A stretch of 48,123 nucleotides of DNA. It comes from Saccoglossus kowalevskii (lineage: Eukaryota > Hemichordata > Enteropneusta > Harrimaniidae). Below the pieces are notes generated by a model. It made no database searches. It was not told where the DNA came from and saw only the letters and a list, made by a program, of their open reading frames with translations. Below are positions 1-12,108 of the stretch, piece by piece. The stretch spans positions 1-48,123 of the forward strand of contig NW_003158239.1 in NCBI RefSeq assembly GCF_000003605.2, written 5' to 3'. The number at the start of each line of letters is the position of its first letter. The stretch's first letter is position 1. Made by a program: the position numbers and the translations under genes.

Positions 1-99
1 AATACAACTGTAGGGGCTTACAATCTGCATATGAATACAACTGTAGGGGTTTACAATCTGCATATGAATACAATTGTAGGGGATTACAATCTCTACAAC
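1..99 (+). repeat. 33-bp minisatellite, three units, open at left edge
   Basis: Units at 1-33, 34-66 and 67-99 share AATACAACTGTAGGGG and TACAATCTGC with few substitutions; the third unit decays at its end. The array probably continues to the left of the window. Confidence 0.9.
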
Positions 100-3000
100 A
101 AGAAAACGACGTGTGTATTTACTGTTATGTCTTTGTAATTTTAATGATTGGATTTAGAGAGCGACTGAAAAGAGCAGCCAAAGAAGACGGAATTGTAGAA
201 CAATTTTTAAAAGGCATTGATGATGTCAAATTTGGCTTATTTAAAAATAGTTCCTTGTTAAATTTGAATTGTTCTATAGCTTTCTCTATTCGTATTTTGG
301 GACTGTATTAACACTGATTTTTTTGGATTAGTGTCCCTTTCTGTCGAGTGTTACGTTGGATTCGTTTGTGTTTTAAAATATACCAACTTTCCGGAGTTTT
401 AACCCAAACAATGCGTCACATTTTGTGATCGTTACTGCTTATAATAGTTGATTTTTGTATTTCGGCCTCCCTTGAAAGCCAAGCCTTGTAGCTAGAAATC
501 GTGGGTTGTTCAAAAACGTAAAACAGTCCCTTGATGTATAATTTGTTGCCATAGTGACTTCATGATAATGAACTACACATCCAAACTCCGGCAGGACACC
601 TCGTCACCAGAGGGCGCAAACTACAGAAGTGTGTAAAGTTTATTTTCTACATCAGATGCTAGAGACTAGTCAGGCTAGTGCAATTGACCCCAATAACGTT
701 GTTATGTCAACATACATGATTATCAAATGCATCGCTCATTTTTTGCGCAGGGTAAAAAGTTCAATGTCTGGTCTATGATATACACATAATACAAAAACAC
801 ACTACAACTTCGAATTTGTCAATTTGTCAATATGCCAGTGTGTTCTCAGATAGGACACACAGACTACACACAGACTTTTTAGGCAGAATAAACTACAACA
901 AACAAAACAATGAAAAACTAAAATCATCATAATACTAAGAATACGTGCTCGGTTTCTAATCAGTTGAGAGTCATATTGGCCAAGCAGCAGCTCGGAGAAT
1001 TATAAAATTCCCTCAACCCTCAAAGCACAATGTGTCACTCACTATTTGCAATATGTGTACAAAGCAGACAGTGTATATGTCGAGTTAATACATGCGACTT
1101 AATAGAAAAAAAGTAAATCTTGATGAACCGTTAGTATTTTATTTTTTTAAGCCCGAGATAATAAAATAATGTGTCTCAAACTATATTTTCATTAAAAAAA
1201 CTATATACAAATGTCAAACTATATTTTCATAATAAAAAATGGCGGTTGAGCCTATTTATCAAGAGCCTATGATGGTGCAAGATCAATGACACGTGTTTTG
1301 ACGTGAAAACTTCGAACCCACTGTACTGATAAAAGGGGTTGTTTATTTTCTGCTTCTACAGTGATTGCTTTTGCCGTGTTTTTTAGTGACTGTGTGATTC
1401 TATAGATATGGAACATTTGACCTCGACCTCATAATTTGTGATATAGAATCAGGCAGTCAGGTGCCATGCCCAGCCTAACTCTGTTTCCATGATACCAGTA
1501 ATGATCGGAGACTCGGTGGACTATTACTTCGTTTACTTGATATAGTATTTTAACATAGCCCTACGGCTCGAACCAGAAAACATCGCTGTGCGAACGCGTT
1601 CGGCTTGCAGCGAGTTCGCCACAAATAAATCTCGTAGTTGATCTACGTAATCTCGTAGCCCCGACCGTGTAAACGCACTGAGCCGAAGCACACCCTCTAT
1701 CGCCTTTTTCAAATTACGTTTCATTCAAATCACGGCATCTCAGAAGTCGATATCGATATTTTTTGTAATTTCTGTACGGGAAATGTAGATTTGCTCTACC
1801 CATTACCGCGGAAATAAGTTGTGTGTTAGTTGACGGTGATTGGAGGTCGTAATTAGGTCCTGCCTCCACCTTCTCTGTCACCCTAGCATATGCGCCATAT
1901 CATGTACAGAAACAAGAACATGCACAAGACTGAGTTCATTCATATAATCACTTGAATTTCAAATAAGAAGGTCATCGGTGACATCAAAATCTAGATTCAA
2001 AACACATTCCCAAAAATTGAGAATATGTTGATTTCCAAGTGATTGAGGAAGCTGTTCCGTCCAGATCTGAACAAGACGGGTCAACACAGCTTTCTTCGGC
2101 CTGAAATGTATAAACGCACAAGATATAGTGTCTTGTATATTGAATGGAAGAGCAATAGTTCTGTTCTGATAAAATGCAGCCGTGTGAACCTAGCATTTTT
2201 ATTTTGCAGGTTACATGTTGTATCTGATACACTAACGACGAAGCTTTCGCCATCACTGTGTGAAGTCGCCGCGGTGGTGCTACGATTACGAACGTGTCGA
2301 TATTATTAAATGATTGGAGACCAACCATAACATTGGCCCGTTCGAAAACATCTCTGAGTTGCAATGACTTAGAAAATCACAGACGTCAAACTTGTGAATG
2401 AGCGTTACGGAACATCGCAGACAATAAGTTAATTATTTAATAACAAACTAAGACAGGTGTATACACAACTGGGATAAAGGCTAAAATGACGGGGATGGCC
2501 AGCTAGTAGACAAATGCGTTGTTTGAACTTTGACCTACAACGTTCGGTAACTTACCACGGGTTCGAACGAATAACTTTTTGTCCTAGAATTTTTAGTTAT
2601 TCTGACAGTACAAACAGGATTGTATAGAATGCTTTCAAGCACTAGACTCTCCGATTTATAATGTTCAGCTCGTGATATGGAATGCCGGGGTGATGATGAG
2701 TGACGATTGAGTAATTCCAAATAATGTTTAACTATTATCAGACATTGTATCATGATTGTCAATTGTGTATTGACTAACTGCCGTGCCTGTTTGTGATATC
2801 ACAGCATCTAATGTAAAATATGTTCAAATTAGTAACTCTGTTCAGGAGATTCTATCAGTAAGGCAACTCTTCAAATTGGATCTAAAGAGTTCCGACGGTA
2901 CTTGTAAATATATCCTGTTTGGTGAGGGGCGGGGCTTGAAAAACAGACTCGTCAGGGGGCTAGTATTATATAGTTTTATATGTTTTAGTTGTCTTATGTA

Positions 3001-3306
3001 ATCGGGTCCTCCCAACACACCCTGTACATACGCAGACATTTTGTTTTGGAATATACCTGAGAAAATTTACTTTATACAAATACCTTTAAATATCGTATGA
3101 AATAGTCGAAATATTATGTATAATTGTCAGTTATGTAAAAGAAACGATTTATAACAATCTGCAGACAAGAAAATCAGTATTTTATCAATCCATGGTCACA
3201 CCTGATTCTCCCTTAATTACGTCTAAGTTTTGTTTTGTTGAAATGTAGTAGTAATTCTAATGTTAATCACCCTCCATAACACAGTAGTATGCTGTGTGTA
3301 CATACG
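100..3306. other. Non-coding stretch, no gene recognised
   Basis: Only short open frames (the longest 126 codons, 2364-1984 minus) that match no family I know and lack a plausible exon context. Noted sites are a CTCF-like motif at 604-617 and an X-box-like GTTGCCATAGTGAC at 545-558. Confidence 0.6.
604..617 (+). promoter_or_regulatory. CTCF-like motif
   Basis: TCACCAGAGGGCGC differs at only the first base from the CTCF core CCASYAGRKGGCRS. CTCF is present in most bilaterians; whether it binds here is unknown. Confidence 0.4.
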
Positions 3307-3782
3307 TTTAAAGGGCGGCAGTCGTCGCACCGCGTCCTGTTCGATATGAGACGTATACAACGCGTGTAAAATACATTGTTTATTTATATGAAATTCGAAC
3401 ACGCGCTGCGCGACGACCACTGCGCTTTAAAGGGCGGCAGTCGTCGCACCGCGTCCTGTTCGATATGAGACGTATACAACGCGTGTAAAATACATTGTTT
3501 ATTTATATGAAATTCGAACACGCGCTGCGCGACGACCACTGCGCTTTAAAGGGCGGCAGTCGTCGCACCGCGCCCTGTTCGATATGAGACGTATACAACG
3601 CGTGTAAAATACATTGTTTATTTATATGAAATTCGAACACGCGCTGCGCGACGACCACTGCGCTTTAAAGGGCGGCAGTCGTCGCACCGCGTCCTGTTCG
3701 ATATGAGACGTATACAACGCGTGTAAAATACATTGTTTATTTATATGAAATTCGAACACGCGCTGCGCGACGACCACGGCGC
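3307..3782. repeat. Tandem array, 4 x 119 bp
   Basis: Four units begin with TTTAAAGGGCGGCAGTCGTC at 3307, 3426, 3545 and 3664 and are almost identical; I see one T/C change in unit 3 (CGCGCCCTG) and a T/G change at the end of unit 4. Each unit starts with GCAGTCGTCGC and ends with GCGACGACCACTGC, nearly inverted copies of each other, so the unit looks like a miniature TIR element that was amplified in tandem. Diverged relatives occur at 27430-27600, 32114-32207 and 47640-47760. Confidence 0.93.
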
Positions 3783-4784
3783 TTTAAACTAGGGAATCCG
3801 CTACAAACAATATTTGATTTGCTGACTTTAAAGAGGTAAAATTGATCACAAATATTCATTGACATTCATTGCCACAAACATACTGTATATAAATATGAAT
3901 TAATTCAGTCTGACACTCCATTTCAATGGTGGCAATTTTTCAGTTGGCCACGTGCCGTGCAAAAACGAGAAATGAAACTAACGTTTTAAAGATCACAGCC
4001 CTGAAAATCTCTGAAAATCTTATTACACTGGGAGTGTGTATAAGCAATAATTTCATTAATTGAACTATAATGTGTGGTAGTTGAAGACTTAAATAACGAT
4101 AATTTTGAATGTTGATGAAATGACCAATCGACTAAATGACTTTGACTTTGACCTTTGTAACATGACAATTCGCGTCATTTGATGTATGCATGTAGTGTTG
4201 ATGCATTACAGTGACATTGAATGGATTGATGAGCCAAAACATTATTTCTCTACATAGAGATAGAAAAACTATATATCACCACATAACAAAAAATATGAAA
4301 TTATTATTGAAATAAAAGTATATCATCGTCAAGCATGTATGTACCTTGGTTTTAAATATTGTGTTTTGATTCCCATGTTTCAAGTGAGTGCAATGTAATC
4401 TCATTCTTAATGTAATATGATACAAACGAACAATATTGCGCTTATATCAGTATTAAACAGTTTGATGCAAGATAGTTATATATTTATGATTGTTAGTACA
4501 TTGTACTTGCAATCTGAATGAGATGTGGTTATTATTTAGGGCTAAAATAAATTGAAAAAATAGAAGTTGTATAATGATTTCTTCAATACCCAAAAAACAT
4601 TATTAAAAGTAGCTTATGTGAAACATACATTTACCTTTCCCTTGTTTCAATGTTCAAGCCTCTAGTACTGGTTGTCCCTCAAACGTTCAGAAAGTGTAAT
4701 TCACAGTTGTTCTTTTTAATTCGCTTTCCATTTTTTTAATTCGATGAGGACACTTTTATTAAAAAAAATTATATTGTTTTATGA
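3783..4784. other. Non-coding AT-rich stretch
   Basis: No gene or repeat recognised; only short open frames. Confidence 0.55.
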
Positions 4785-5040
4785 AATCAAAGTTGTGCTG
4801 TGGTAAATTAAAGTTCCGTTGTACGAAGGTAAATTATATGTTGCGAAAAATTGCATTCCCGATGCGAGATTTTTTGTGGTGTGTGAAATAGATTTTTTCA
4901 TGAGGATTTTAAGTTTTGTTTTGTAAATTAAATTTGTGTTTCGGGAAATTAAGATTGTGTTGCATGAATTTTAACATTTTGTTTCGTTATTAAAATTTTG
5001 TTTTATAAATTAAGTTTGTGTTGCGGAAAGTAAAAATTGT
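4785..5040 (+). repeat. Degenerate short tandem repeat (TAAATTAA..TTTGTGTT)
   Basis: Repeated variants of GTAAATTAAGTTTGTGTTGCGGAAA at irregular 25-35 base spacing (for example around 4805, 4830, 4925, 4950, 5010). It looks like an old decayed minisatellite; unit borders are uncertain. Confidence 0.5.
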
Positions 5041-5941
5041 GGGCCACCATATCAACGACCCAAAATACCAATTTTACTTTTGTGGCGATATGTTATGTGA
5101 AATCTTTTTCTTTCATAAGTCATTGCTGGAAATTCAAAATGGTCGACAATATAATATTAATAAACGACAACATATATTATATTAATTAAATAGATTGTAT
5201 TTATGTAAGAACGAAAAGCGATCGGAAAGATGTAATTGACATTCCCGGTATTTTTGATTTCTTTCGCCTGGGAGTATCATGCTGTGTTTAATTGAGGTAA
5301 CATTAGTAGGTCACTGGGTTATCACAATTTTCATAAGGTGATTGTTATTTTCACCCTACTTAATTGAATAATATTTTAAGTTCCTACAATGTGCCCGGGT
5401 CAGAGGTTAAAGCGAGGAAGTCGTCACCTGTGCATGCGTCAGATGGCCATAGCGTGTCATTGTTTACAAACAAGCATCTACCCATGAGCCTTTGCGTTTT
5501 AGCGTGTGTTGTTATCGTCGCTTGGGACTCAATTCCTCGCGTGCGCAGGTAACGACCCTCCCGATATAAGGTAGAAGCCTAGTCATAATTTTCGACAAAA
5601 TTGGCCATAAATCGCATGACAATGTTCATTAGTTTATTATGTACAATCATGAAGCTAATGTCCCATGGTACAATGAAATAGCATTATTTTGTGTGTTACA
5701 GTTAATAATGCTTTTTGAGAAACGTGTTGCTATTTTAGAACAATTCCATTGAACACAATGTTAAAGAAAAATGGAATTTTTTGACACTTTTTAAAACCCA
5801 GATTTTTTAAATCATTCAGAACAACAAAAAGTACTCCATCATTAACAATATATGATTTTTTCAGCCTATGTCACCAGGCTAGATTTTGAGATATTGCATA
5901 ATATCTCTGCCATAGGAACCTGTGTTAAAAGTGATATACCG

Positions 5942-6356
<415 letters not shown>

Positions 6357-7504
6357 TAATAGTGTCAAAATGGCGACTTTCCACTAAAATACAACCATCA
6401 ATTTCTCGAAAAAAAGGATGGTGACGCCCAACTTTTTTAGGTCAATATCCTTATATTGACTTGGAGTACAATTTATTGCAAAATGAATAAATTCTGGGTT
6501 TTTTAATTGATGAGTGGGCTTCTACCTTAACGTTACATTCGACTACATGTATGTAGTACGCGCACGACAGATTCGTTGGAGGCAACTAACGGGTATACCC
6601 GCTCCAAAAAGGTTTTCATAGCATCTTTTGAATATCTTTATTTTCACTGCTGGTTTGATACATTTTATGAAACTTTATTTCGTGTCGGTGAACGGTCCAG
6701 CGGCTGGGATTATAGTATTCTCAGAGAAGTGCAGAATTCGAGAATGATCTTTTAAATATGGGGATTCAATCCTTGGCGGTGTTAAACTGAATAGGGATTG
6801 TCCTTACACTGGTACAAGTGGGTCAGTCACAATATAACGCTTGAGTTCAAATGTGACTGTAGGTAACTTTCAAGTTAGTTAAGCTGATTCAGGTCAAGAT
6901 GGCTAATGTTCGACCGGACCTGGTTGACGCTTCGATATCACATTTTCATAATGCGACTATGATATAAAGATAATGACACAGCCATGTCACGTATGCACGT
7001 GGAACGTGGTTTATGTTACAACTACACACTAATGTTGCGAATATGTACCCTTGCACATTGGGAAGTCGAAAAGACGAATGTGATATTCAATGTTGGAAAT
7101 TGTACTAGCAGCGATCTCAGTAAATAACAAAGTAGAGCGTTACAAATTTTGTTTGCACCGCTCGTATATTTAAAATATGCAAACGAGGGTCCAAGGTTCA
7201 CTTCCGGGATTCTTATATTAAACAGGTACACGTGCAAATGGCTAAACATATTACCCTAGTAATAGAACAATGCTGTTCACGTTAATCTACTCGTTGACTC
7301 ACTAATTCATCGGATAGTAAAACAGACTTACGTGATATTTTCTCTTATTCATCCGTGGTCGGTGTTCTTCTGCTCGAACATAACTTCGTGAGCACTTGGT
7401 TACAAGTAGGTAGGCGCCACTCGTGTTAGGACTTCGTTTTCTTATCATGATGACAGTGACTGGATGTGGTTCATTGTGTCAACATCGTCCTCGAATGCAC
7501 GGGC

Positions 7505-7512
7505 GGGGCGGG
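7505..7512 (+). promoter_or_regulatory. GC box (Sp1/KLF-like)
   Basis: GGGGCGGG within GGGCGGGGCGGGAA, unusual in this AT-rich window. Confidence 0.4.
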
Positions 7513-7733
7513 AATGAGACATCCGTCTTGACTGACCCAGTCGTGACAATTTTATTGTTGCATATGATAATTTTTCAGAACGAGTTTGAAAAATCTTTTG
7601 CGTCTGTTCTGTCGCACCCTCTATAGTTGTCAATGGTAAGCGGCCAACCGATAAGAAAGGCAGTTTTTGATCTGACCTGTTGTACGCAACTATTACGCAC
7701 GTATGACCTGACACGTAGAATCCTTTGCGCAAG

Positions 7734-7745
7734 TGCGCATGCGCG
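7734..7745. promoter_or_regulatory. NRF1-like palindrome
   Basis: TGCGCATGCGCG matches the NRF1 consensus YGCGCAYGCGCR at all positions. NRF1 sites mostly sit in unmethylated CpG promoters of ubiquitously expressed genes. No gene start could be assigned to it. Confidence 0.45.
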
Positions 7746-8652
7746 TCTACTTTCCTCTTTTTGAAGGGTTTAATAACGCCACTGCATATCATGAATAATT
7801 AATAACAATGAACATGCCTCAGAACAGTTTCGCGTCGGACCAAGATTTAAAAAAATATATGTATATATAATTGCCACGGCCGGGCCAGTTAACATGCACC
7901 CAACATTAAACACATTCTTATCAGTGTTTATCTTATCTGCTTCACTAAATCATCTGCCTCTTTCACCAACAAATAGTTTACAAGTATGCTACTCAGCTAG
8001 CGTACTAACTATCACATACCTTGCCCATAGGACGTGGGGTAACGCTACCGCTGGTGGCGCTATATAGAAAATAATCTGTATTAGGTGTGCGAACGAGGGA
8101 AATCGCGGTTTGAGCATAACAAGTGAAAGTTTACCAGTATAGCTCGTAGCTGCAACTGATTATTCCTTCTATCATCTTCACAAATGCATGGCTATTGGTG
8201 AAACTATAATAAACACTACAATATGTTTTATATAGCTCCCAGTGTAGTGTTATTCAACTTAGAATGACACAGTGTATGCCAAGGGAATGGCAATTTATAC
8301 TAGAAATAAATAAATGTTAGCGAACATGAACAAAATTAATATTAATATTAAATTCACAGTGAAGTATATTTTCGAAACTTATTTGACCAGAGTAACTTTA
8401 GTTTGGATACGTCACGTTGACATTGTCGGACAAGAGCGTGACAGTGTGAGGTGAAAACGCAGGCTTAATTTCTTAACCAAGTACAATTAGAGACATCGAT
8501 AAATAATATGATTCTGGAATTACTGTCACTGTCATATTATTTCGAGCACCAAAGCAGCAGCATTAGCGGCTAAGTTGCTGACTGGTTTGCAATGCACTTT
8601 TCGAGATCGTTACATGGTGAGAACTGGTTAGCTAAAACCATTTTTATGAGGG

Positions 8653-9308
8653 GAGATGCTGAATTTATCGAGTTACGAACATAAAGTTGCAAAAACATCG
8701 AGTTACAAAAATGAGCACGCCCATATTTCACGCCCACTTTTGCGAAACCACACCCAAATTTTAACTCGAACTTTACATAACAGTTAACCGAACTTCGAGT
8801 TACGGGCAACATAGTTTTTTTATTTTGTTTAACGTTCAAATTTAGGAACTCGAATTTAAATTATCAGTTAACCGAACATCGAATTACGAGAAATATACAT
8901 CATTAAACAAAACAAAAATCCATGTTGCCCGTAAGTTTTGTTAACGGTTATTTAAAGTTCGAATTACTAAATGTGGACGTTCAACAAAAAACAAAAATAT
9001 ATGTTACCCGTAAGTCGAAGTTCTGTTAACTGTTAATCGAACACGATTTACAATTTGGGCGTGGTTTCGCAAAAGTGGCATGGTTTCTCAAATATGGGCG
9101 TGGTCATTTTTGAAACTTATGTTTTCGTAACTCGATGTTCGTAACTCGATGTTCGTAACTCGATGTTCGTAACTCGATGTCCGTAACTCGATGTTTTCGT
9201 AACTCGATGTTCGTAACTCGATGTCCGTAACTCGATGTTCGTAACTCGATGTTTTCGTAACTCGATGTTCGTAACTCGGTGTCCGTAACTCGAACAATTC
9301 AGCATCTC
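8653..9308. mobile_element. Non-autonomous TIR element with subterminal TAACTCGA repeats
   Basis: Left end GAGATGCTGAATTTATCGAG and the inverse of the right end GAGATGCTGAATTGTTCGAG form the TIR, and the arms continue as an imperfect inverted repeat (GGGCGTGGTTTCGC at 9057-9070 mirrors GCGAAACCACACCC at 8741-8754). Flanks TATGAGGG (8645-8652) and TACGAGGG (9310-9317) could be an 8-bp target duplication with one mismatch and one spare base, which would suggest a hAT-like origin; TIR ends are not typical hAT, so this is uncertain. No coding capacity. Confidence 0.75.
9121..9294. repeat. 14/16-bp satellite of 12 units in one element arm
   Basis: Units GTTCGTAACTCGAT and GTCCGTAACTCGAT (14 bp) alternate with GTTTTCGTAACTCGAT (16 bp), the long form recurring at 9121, 9191 and 9251. 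The opposite arm of the host TIR element has only scattered single copies, so the array expanded in one arm. It makes spurious open frames of Tyr-Glu-His-Arg repeats on the minus strand. Confidence 0.93.
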
Positions 9309-9763
9309 TTACGAGGGTGCACTGTCCGGCAAAATGCGCGCATCTATGAGCGTTATGACACATACCAGACACACCATTGACTGTGTCCTGGTATTTCAGA
9401 CAGTGTCAGTACATAAATTTTGTTTGGATCATTTGCCATTTAATGTAAAGCAATTTACACGATTGAATGAAATAAATTGAAAAGCAATTGTTATTTGTCC
9501 TAATCGCGTAACGGTATTCAGATGGCATAGTAAGCCATTTAGCTGGGGATATTGCTGTTTTGTGTAACAGTTGCAGATATTAGTAAATGTATGCATTTCA
9601 CGGATATGTATATAATTGCTGTATAATCGTTATATAACTGAATTCGTAGGTAGATATTCCACCCAGGTCATTGGTCGAATGTAGTGCGCACCAATTTGTA
9701 CTTACGTGTATAGTTATATTCAAGTTGTCTTCTTACGGTTATTATACCATCGATGTCAACAGC
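9309..9763. other. Non-coding stretch
   Basis: Nothing recognised. Confidence 0.5.
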
Positions 9764-9904
9764 AGCAGTAAGTTACAAGTATAGAATGAACAAAATAAAA
9801 CCGACCAGCGGGAAAATAGTAAAATACTACAAGAGATAGTATAGTATTTTACCATTTTCCCGCTGGTCGGTTTTATTTTGTTCATTCTGCATTTTTATAC
9901 TGCT
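9764..9904. repeat. Near-perfect hairpin, 47-bp stem and 12-base loop
   Basis: Arms 9783-9829 and 9842-9888 are inverse complements with one mismatch (46/47); the loop is 9830-9841. After a weaker part, AGCAGTA (9764-9770) pairs again with TACTGCT (9898-9904). It could be a young foldback/MITE element or, if transcribed, a small-RNA precursor. The stem is longer and more perfect than a usual animal pre-miRNA. Confidence 0.92.
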
Positions 9905-10904
9905 GGCAGCATCACATTTTACTGCATGTTTGTTTTCTAAGTTTCGAGTATACTTGCATTGCGACTGTAATTATTTCGTGACTTATACTGACAAATATCA
10001 GGTGGTAGGTTGTATATATTTGGCGTACGTGAGATATGGTACCCCCTACTGTATATTTAGAACGACTACGAGCGTGAGCGCTAACATCACGTAACCAAAA
10101 GAAATAGAACACGAAGTCAACATGAGAACGTGATAGACCAATTAAAATTACAGATAAAAAACAAAACTAGTTCATATATGCAATGAGTATAAAATTACTT
10201 TATTGTAAAATTCATAAATAGTCATAAAAAACAAAGCTTCATCCCGAAACAAATGTAAATAATGTGGCATATACGGTATTGATATCTTTACTAAAAAAAT
10301 TAAAGATATGGTAAAGAAATATTTGTATATGTACAACGTTCTTTTTACAGTAGAAATGCTCGCTTTTTTTTTTTTGCAAACAAACATGGCCGTCAAGATT
10401 ACCGCGACGTAGTGACGTCATAGTGACACTGAAAGTGAACAATTTTATCATAATTGGAGAAATGTTTACACCTTGTATGAATAATACAAATTAACAAAAT
10501 AAAATAATGCTACAGGTTCGCATTTCATTGTTACTAAATGATGCAAAACAATTTTGAAAGTTTCAAGGTACTAATGAATTGTGTACAATTGGGGGGGTTG
10601 GGCTACGAAATCGGATTGCAGGATGTGCATAGTGTTGTTGTGCTCAAATAAAATTTAAATGTACTGATTCCTTTCTCAGTTTTTTTAACGGCAATTTTGG
10701 TAAAGATTATTTTGTCAAATTCGTTCATGCAGATTTATTTTCTATTTCTAACATCCCCAGATGATTAACGAACGATCTTCTAATATAGAATATCGGCCAA
10801 TACTTATTTCAGTATCTCTATTTTGTACGAGGTATATTTTTCACACATTATTACATAACTTATTTAAAACATTTTCTCTTCACTGTCTGTATCAAGTAAA
10901 TCTA

Positions 10905-10906
<2 letters not shown>

Positions 10907-10943
<37 letters not shown>

Positions 10944-11007
10944 NNNNNNNNNNNNNNNNNNNNNNNNNNNNNNNNNNNNNNNNNNNNNNNNNNATATATA
11001 TATATAT
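10907..11007. repeat. (TA)n microsatellite spanning an assembly gap
   Basis: TA dinucleotides at 10907-10943 and 10994-11007 flank 50 N; the gap is therefore most likely an unresolved continuation of the same repeat. Confidence 0.9.
10944..10993. other. Assembly gap (50 N)
   Basis: Run of N; true length unknown. Confidence 0.99.
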
Positions 11008-11646
11008 CACCACATTGTTTTAATGTATTATTTTATATCAATCTATTCATACATTCCTCTAAAAATCATGATAAATCATCGAGTCTTTCAAGTTCCGTTT
11101 TACAAATCATGATATCAATCAGGTGTTATATTAAAATGTTCCTCTTTCAATCATTTTATATCAGAGTGTTCCACATTGAATCATATTACACCACAGTCTT
11201 TCGGGTCAACTTATCAGCACTTTGGACATACGTCACTTATCTCACACGTGATGTGTCGACAGATGATTAGAATAAACAACAACTTTCCACAGCATAATAA
11301 AATGTCATGCGATCTTGTTAAATTTCGCAAAAAAAATTAAAATAATTGAGTTTCAATATTCAGAACGACGTGGGCGTTCGGAATATGTTAATTTAACCGA
11401 TGCATGTTAAATGTCATCCATTGTTCTCGGATTGGTGATAACCGATGATGCGAGAGAAACGTGACCCATCTAATACAATGCAGACATGTTGTGTCTTGCC
11501 GTCAGTGATGATGTGTAAGTATTAATAGCTCGTGGTTGCCTCTGAGTGTAACATTTTCCAGAGTTCACTGAACGCAGCATCACGACTTACAGGCGGCACC
11601 GACATCACATGATTGCGTAAATCGCACGAGTGTGAGATTATGCAAA

Positions 11647-12108
11647 TTATTTGCATTCATTAACCCATTGCGACGTCGCACAGTCATCACACGTCACAAA
11701 GCAACACCAGTGAAAAGCACAGTTACATTTTTCCACCTTCGAGCTAGATTTAATATTGTAGCCTCGTCCGCAGCACATACTATCACAGTTGTCCATTCCC
11801 GTGCTTGTGTTGTTGCACGAGCGCCCTCTGGTACCGGGGGTGCCCAGAAAAGCACTTGGTTCGCAGAAATCTGGCGAGCGTTCAGAATACATGAGGTCAG
11901 CCACTTTCGCTCGGCGGTTTCGATTCGATGGAAACCACGTCCGTCCGTCGTTATTGTCCGGTGACACCATAATTGCGCTGTCGTATTTTTGTTTGACAAT
12001 GTTACCAATTTCTCTAAATTTAGGTGTGGACATCCAACAGGTTTTTATCTGACAGCTTGCAGATGGTCCATGGCATTTGCACATTTTCTCTCGCGATCTC
12101 GAAACAAT
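11647..12108 (-). CDS. Wnt10: Wnt10 exon 4 (lipid-acceptor motif and C-terminal cysteine domain)
   Basis: Residues 200-352 and stop. The acceptor is a run of T ending CAG at 12109; the first codon is ATT in phase 0. The exon contains MCKCHGPSASC, with Ser217 (codon 12057-12055) at the position that PORCN palmitoleoylates in other Wnts, then KTCW, LMYSERSPDFCEP, GTRGRSC, CDSMCCGRG, FHWCCFVTC and the terminal cysteine, so the Frizzled-binding cysteine finger is intact. NNTS gives an N-glycosylation sequon. The usual Gly before the acceptor Ser is Ala216 (GCA) and Pro214 precedes the first Ser. The domain is full length, so the gene does not look like a pseudogene. Confidence 0.96.
   Translation of the reverse strand: MVSRSREKMCKCHGPSASCQIKTCWMSTPKFREIGNIVKQKYDSAIMVSPDNNDGRTWFPSNRNRRAKVADLMYSERSPDFCEPSAFLGTPGTRGRSCNNTSTGMDNCDSMCCGRGYNIKSSSKVEKCNCAFHWCCFVTCDDCATSQWVNECK

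Larger units (their letters stand above)
6531..8652. other. Non-coding stretch with candidate CpG promoter, no gene recognised
   Basis: Contains a GC box and an NRF1 site about 230 bp apart at 7505-7745. The longest open frame is 115 codons on the minus strand, 7792-7445; it matches no family I know and may be chance. Confidence 0.5.
9905..11646. other. Wnt10 3' flank, with assembly gap
   Basis: No gene recognised. Includes a (TA)n tract broken by the gap and probably the Wnt10 3'UTR at its right end; candidate poly(A) signals are weak. Confidence 0.55.

Noticed and set aside
2530-2580. GGGTTCGAACGAAT resembling a tRNA T-arm
   Set aside because: No matching acceptor stem, D-arm or anticodon arm could be found around it; the same holds for TTCGAACCC strings near 1311 and 18376.
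7445-7792. 115-codon minus-strand frame as a gene
   Set aside because: No known domain, no splice evidence and no codon pattern that sets it apart; kept only as part of the promoter observation.
9088-9372. Two overlapping minus-strand frames with Tyr-Glu-His-Arg repeats
   Set aside because: They are translations of the 14-bp satellite; both frames stay open only because the repeat lacks stops.
10761-11270. 169-codon plus-strand open frame
   Set aside because: It crosses the 50-N gap and a (TA)n tract; no recognisable protein.
11632-12052. Plus-strand open frames of 87-110 codons and a second minus frame over Wnt10 exon 4
   Set aside because: Shadows of the conserved Wnt10 coding frame.
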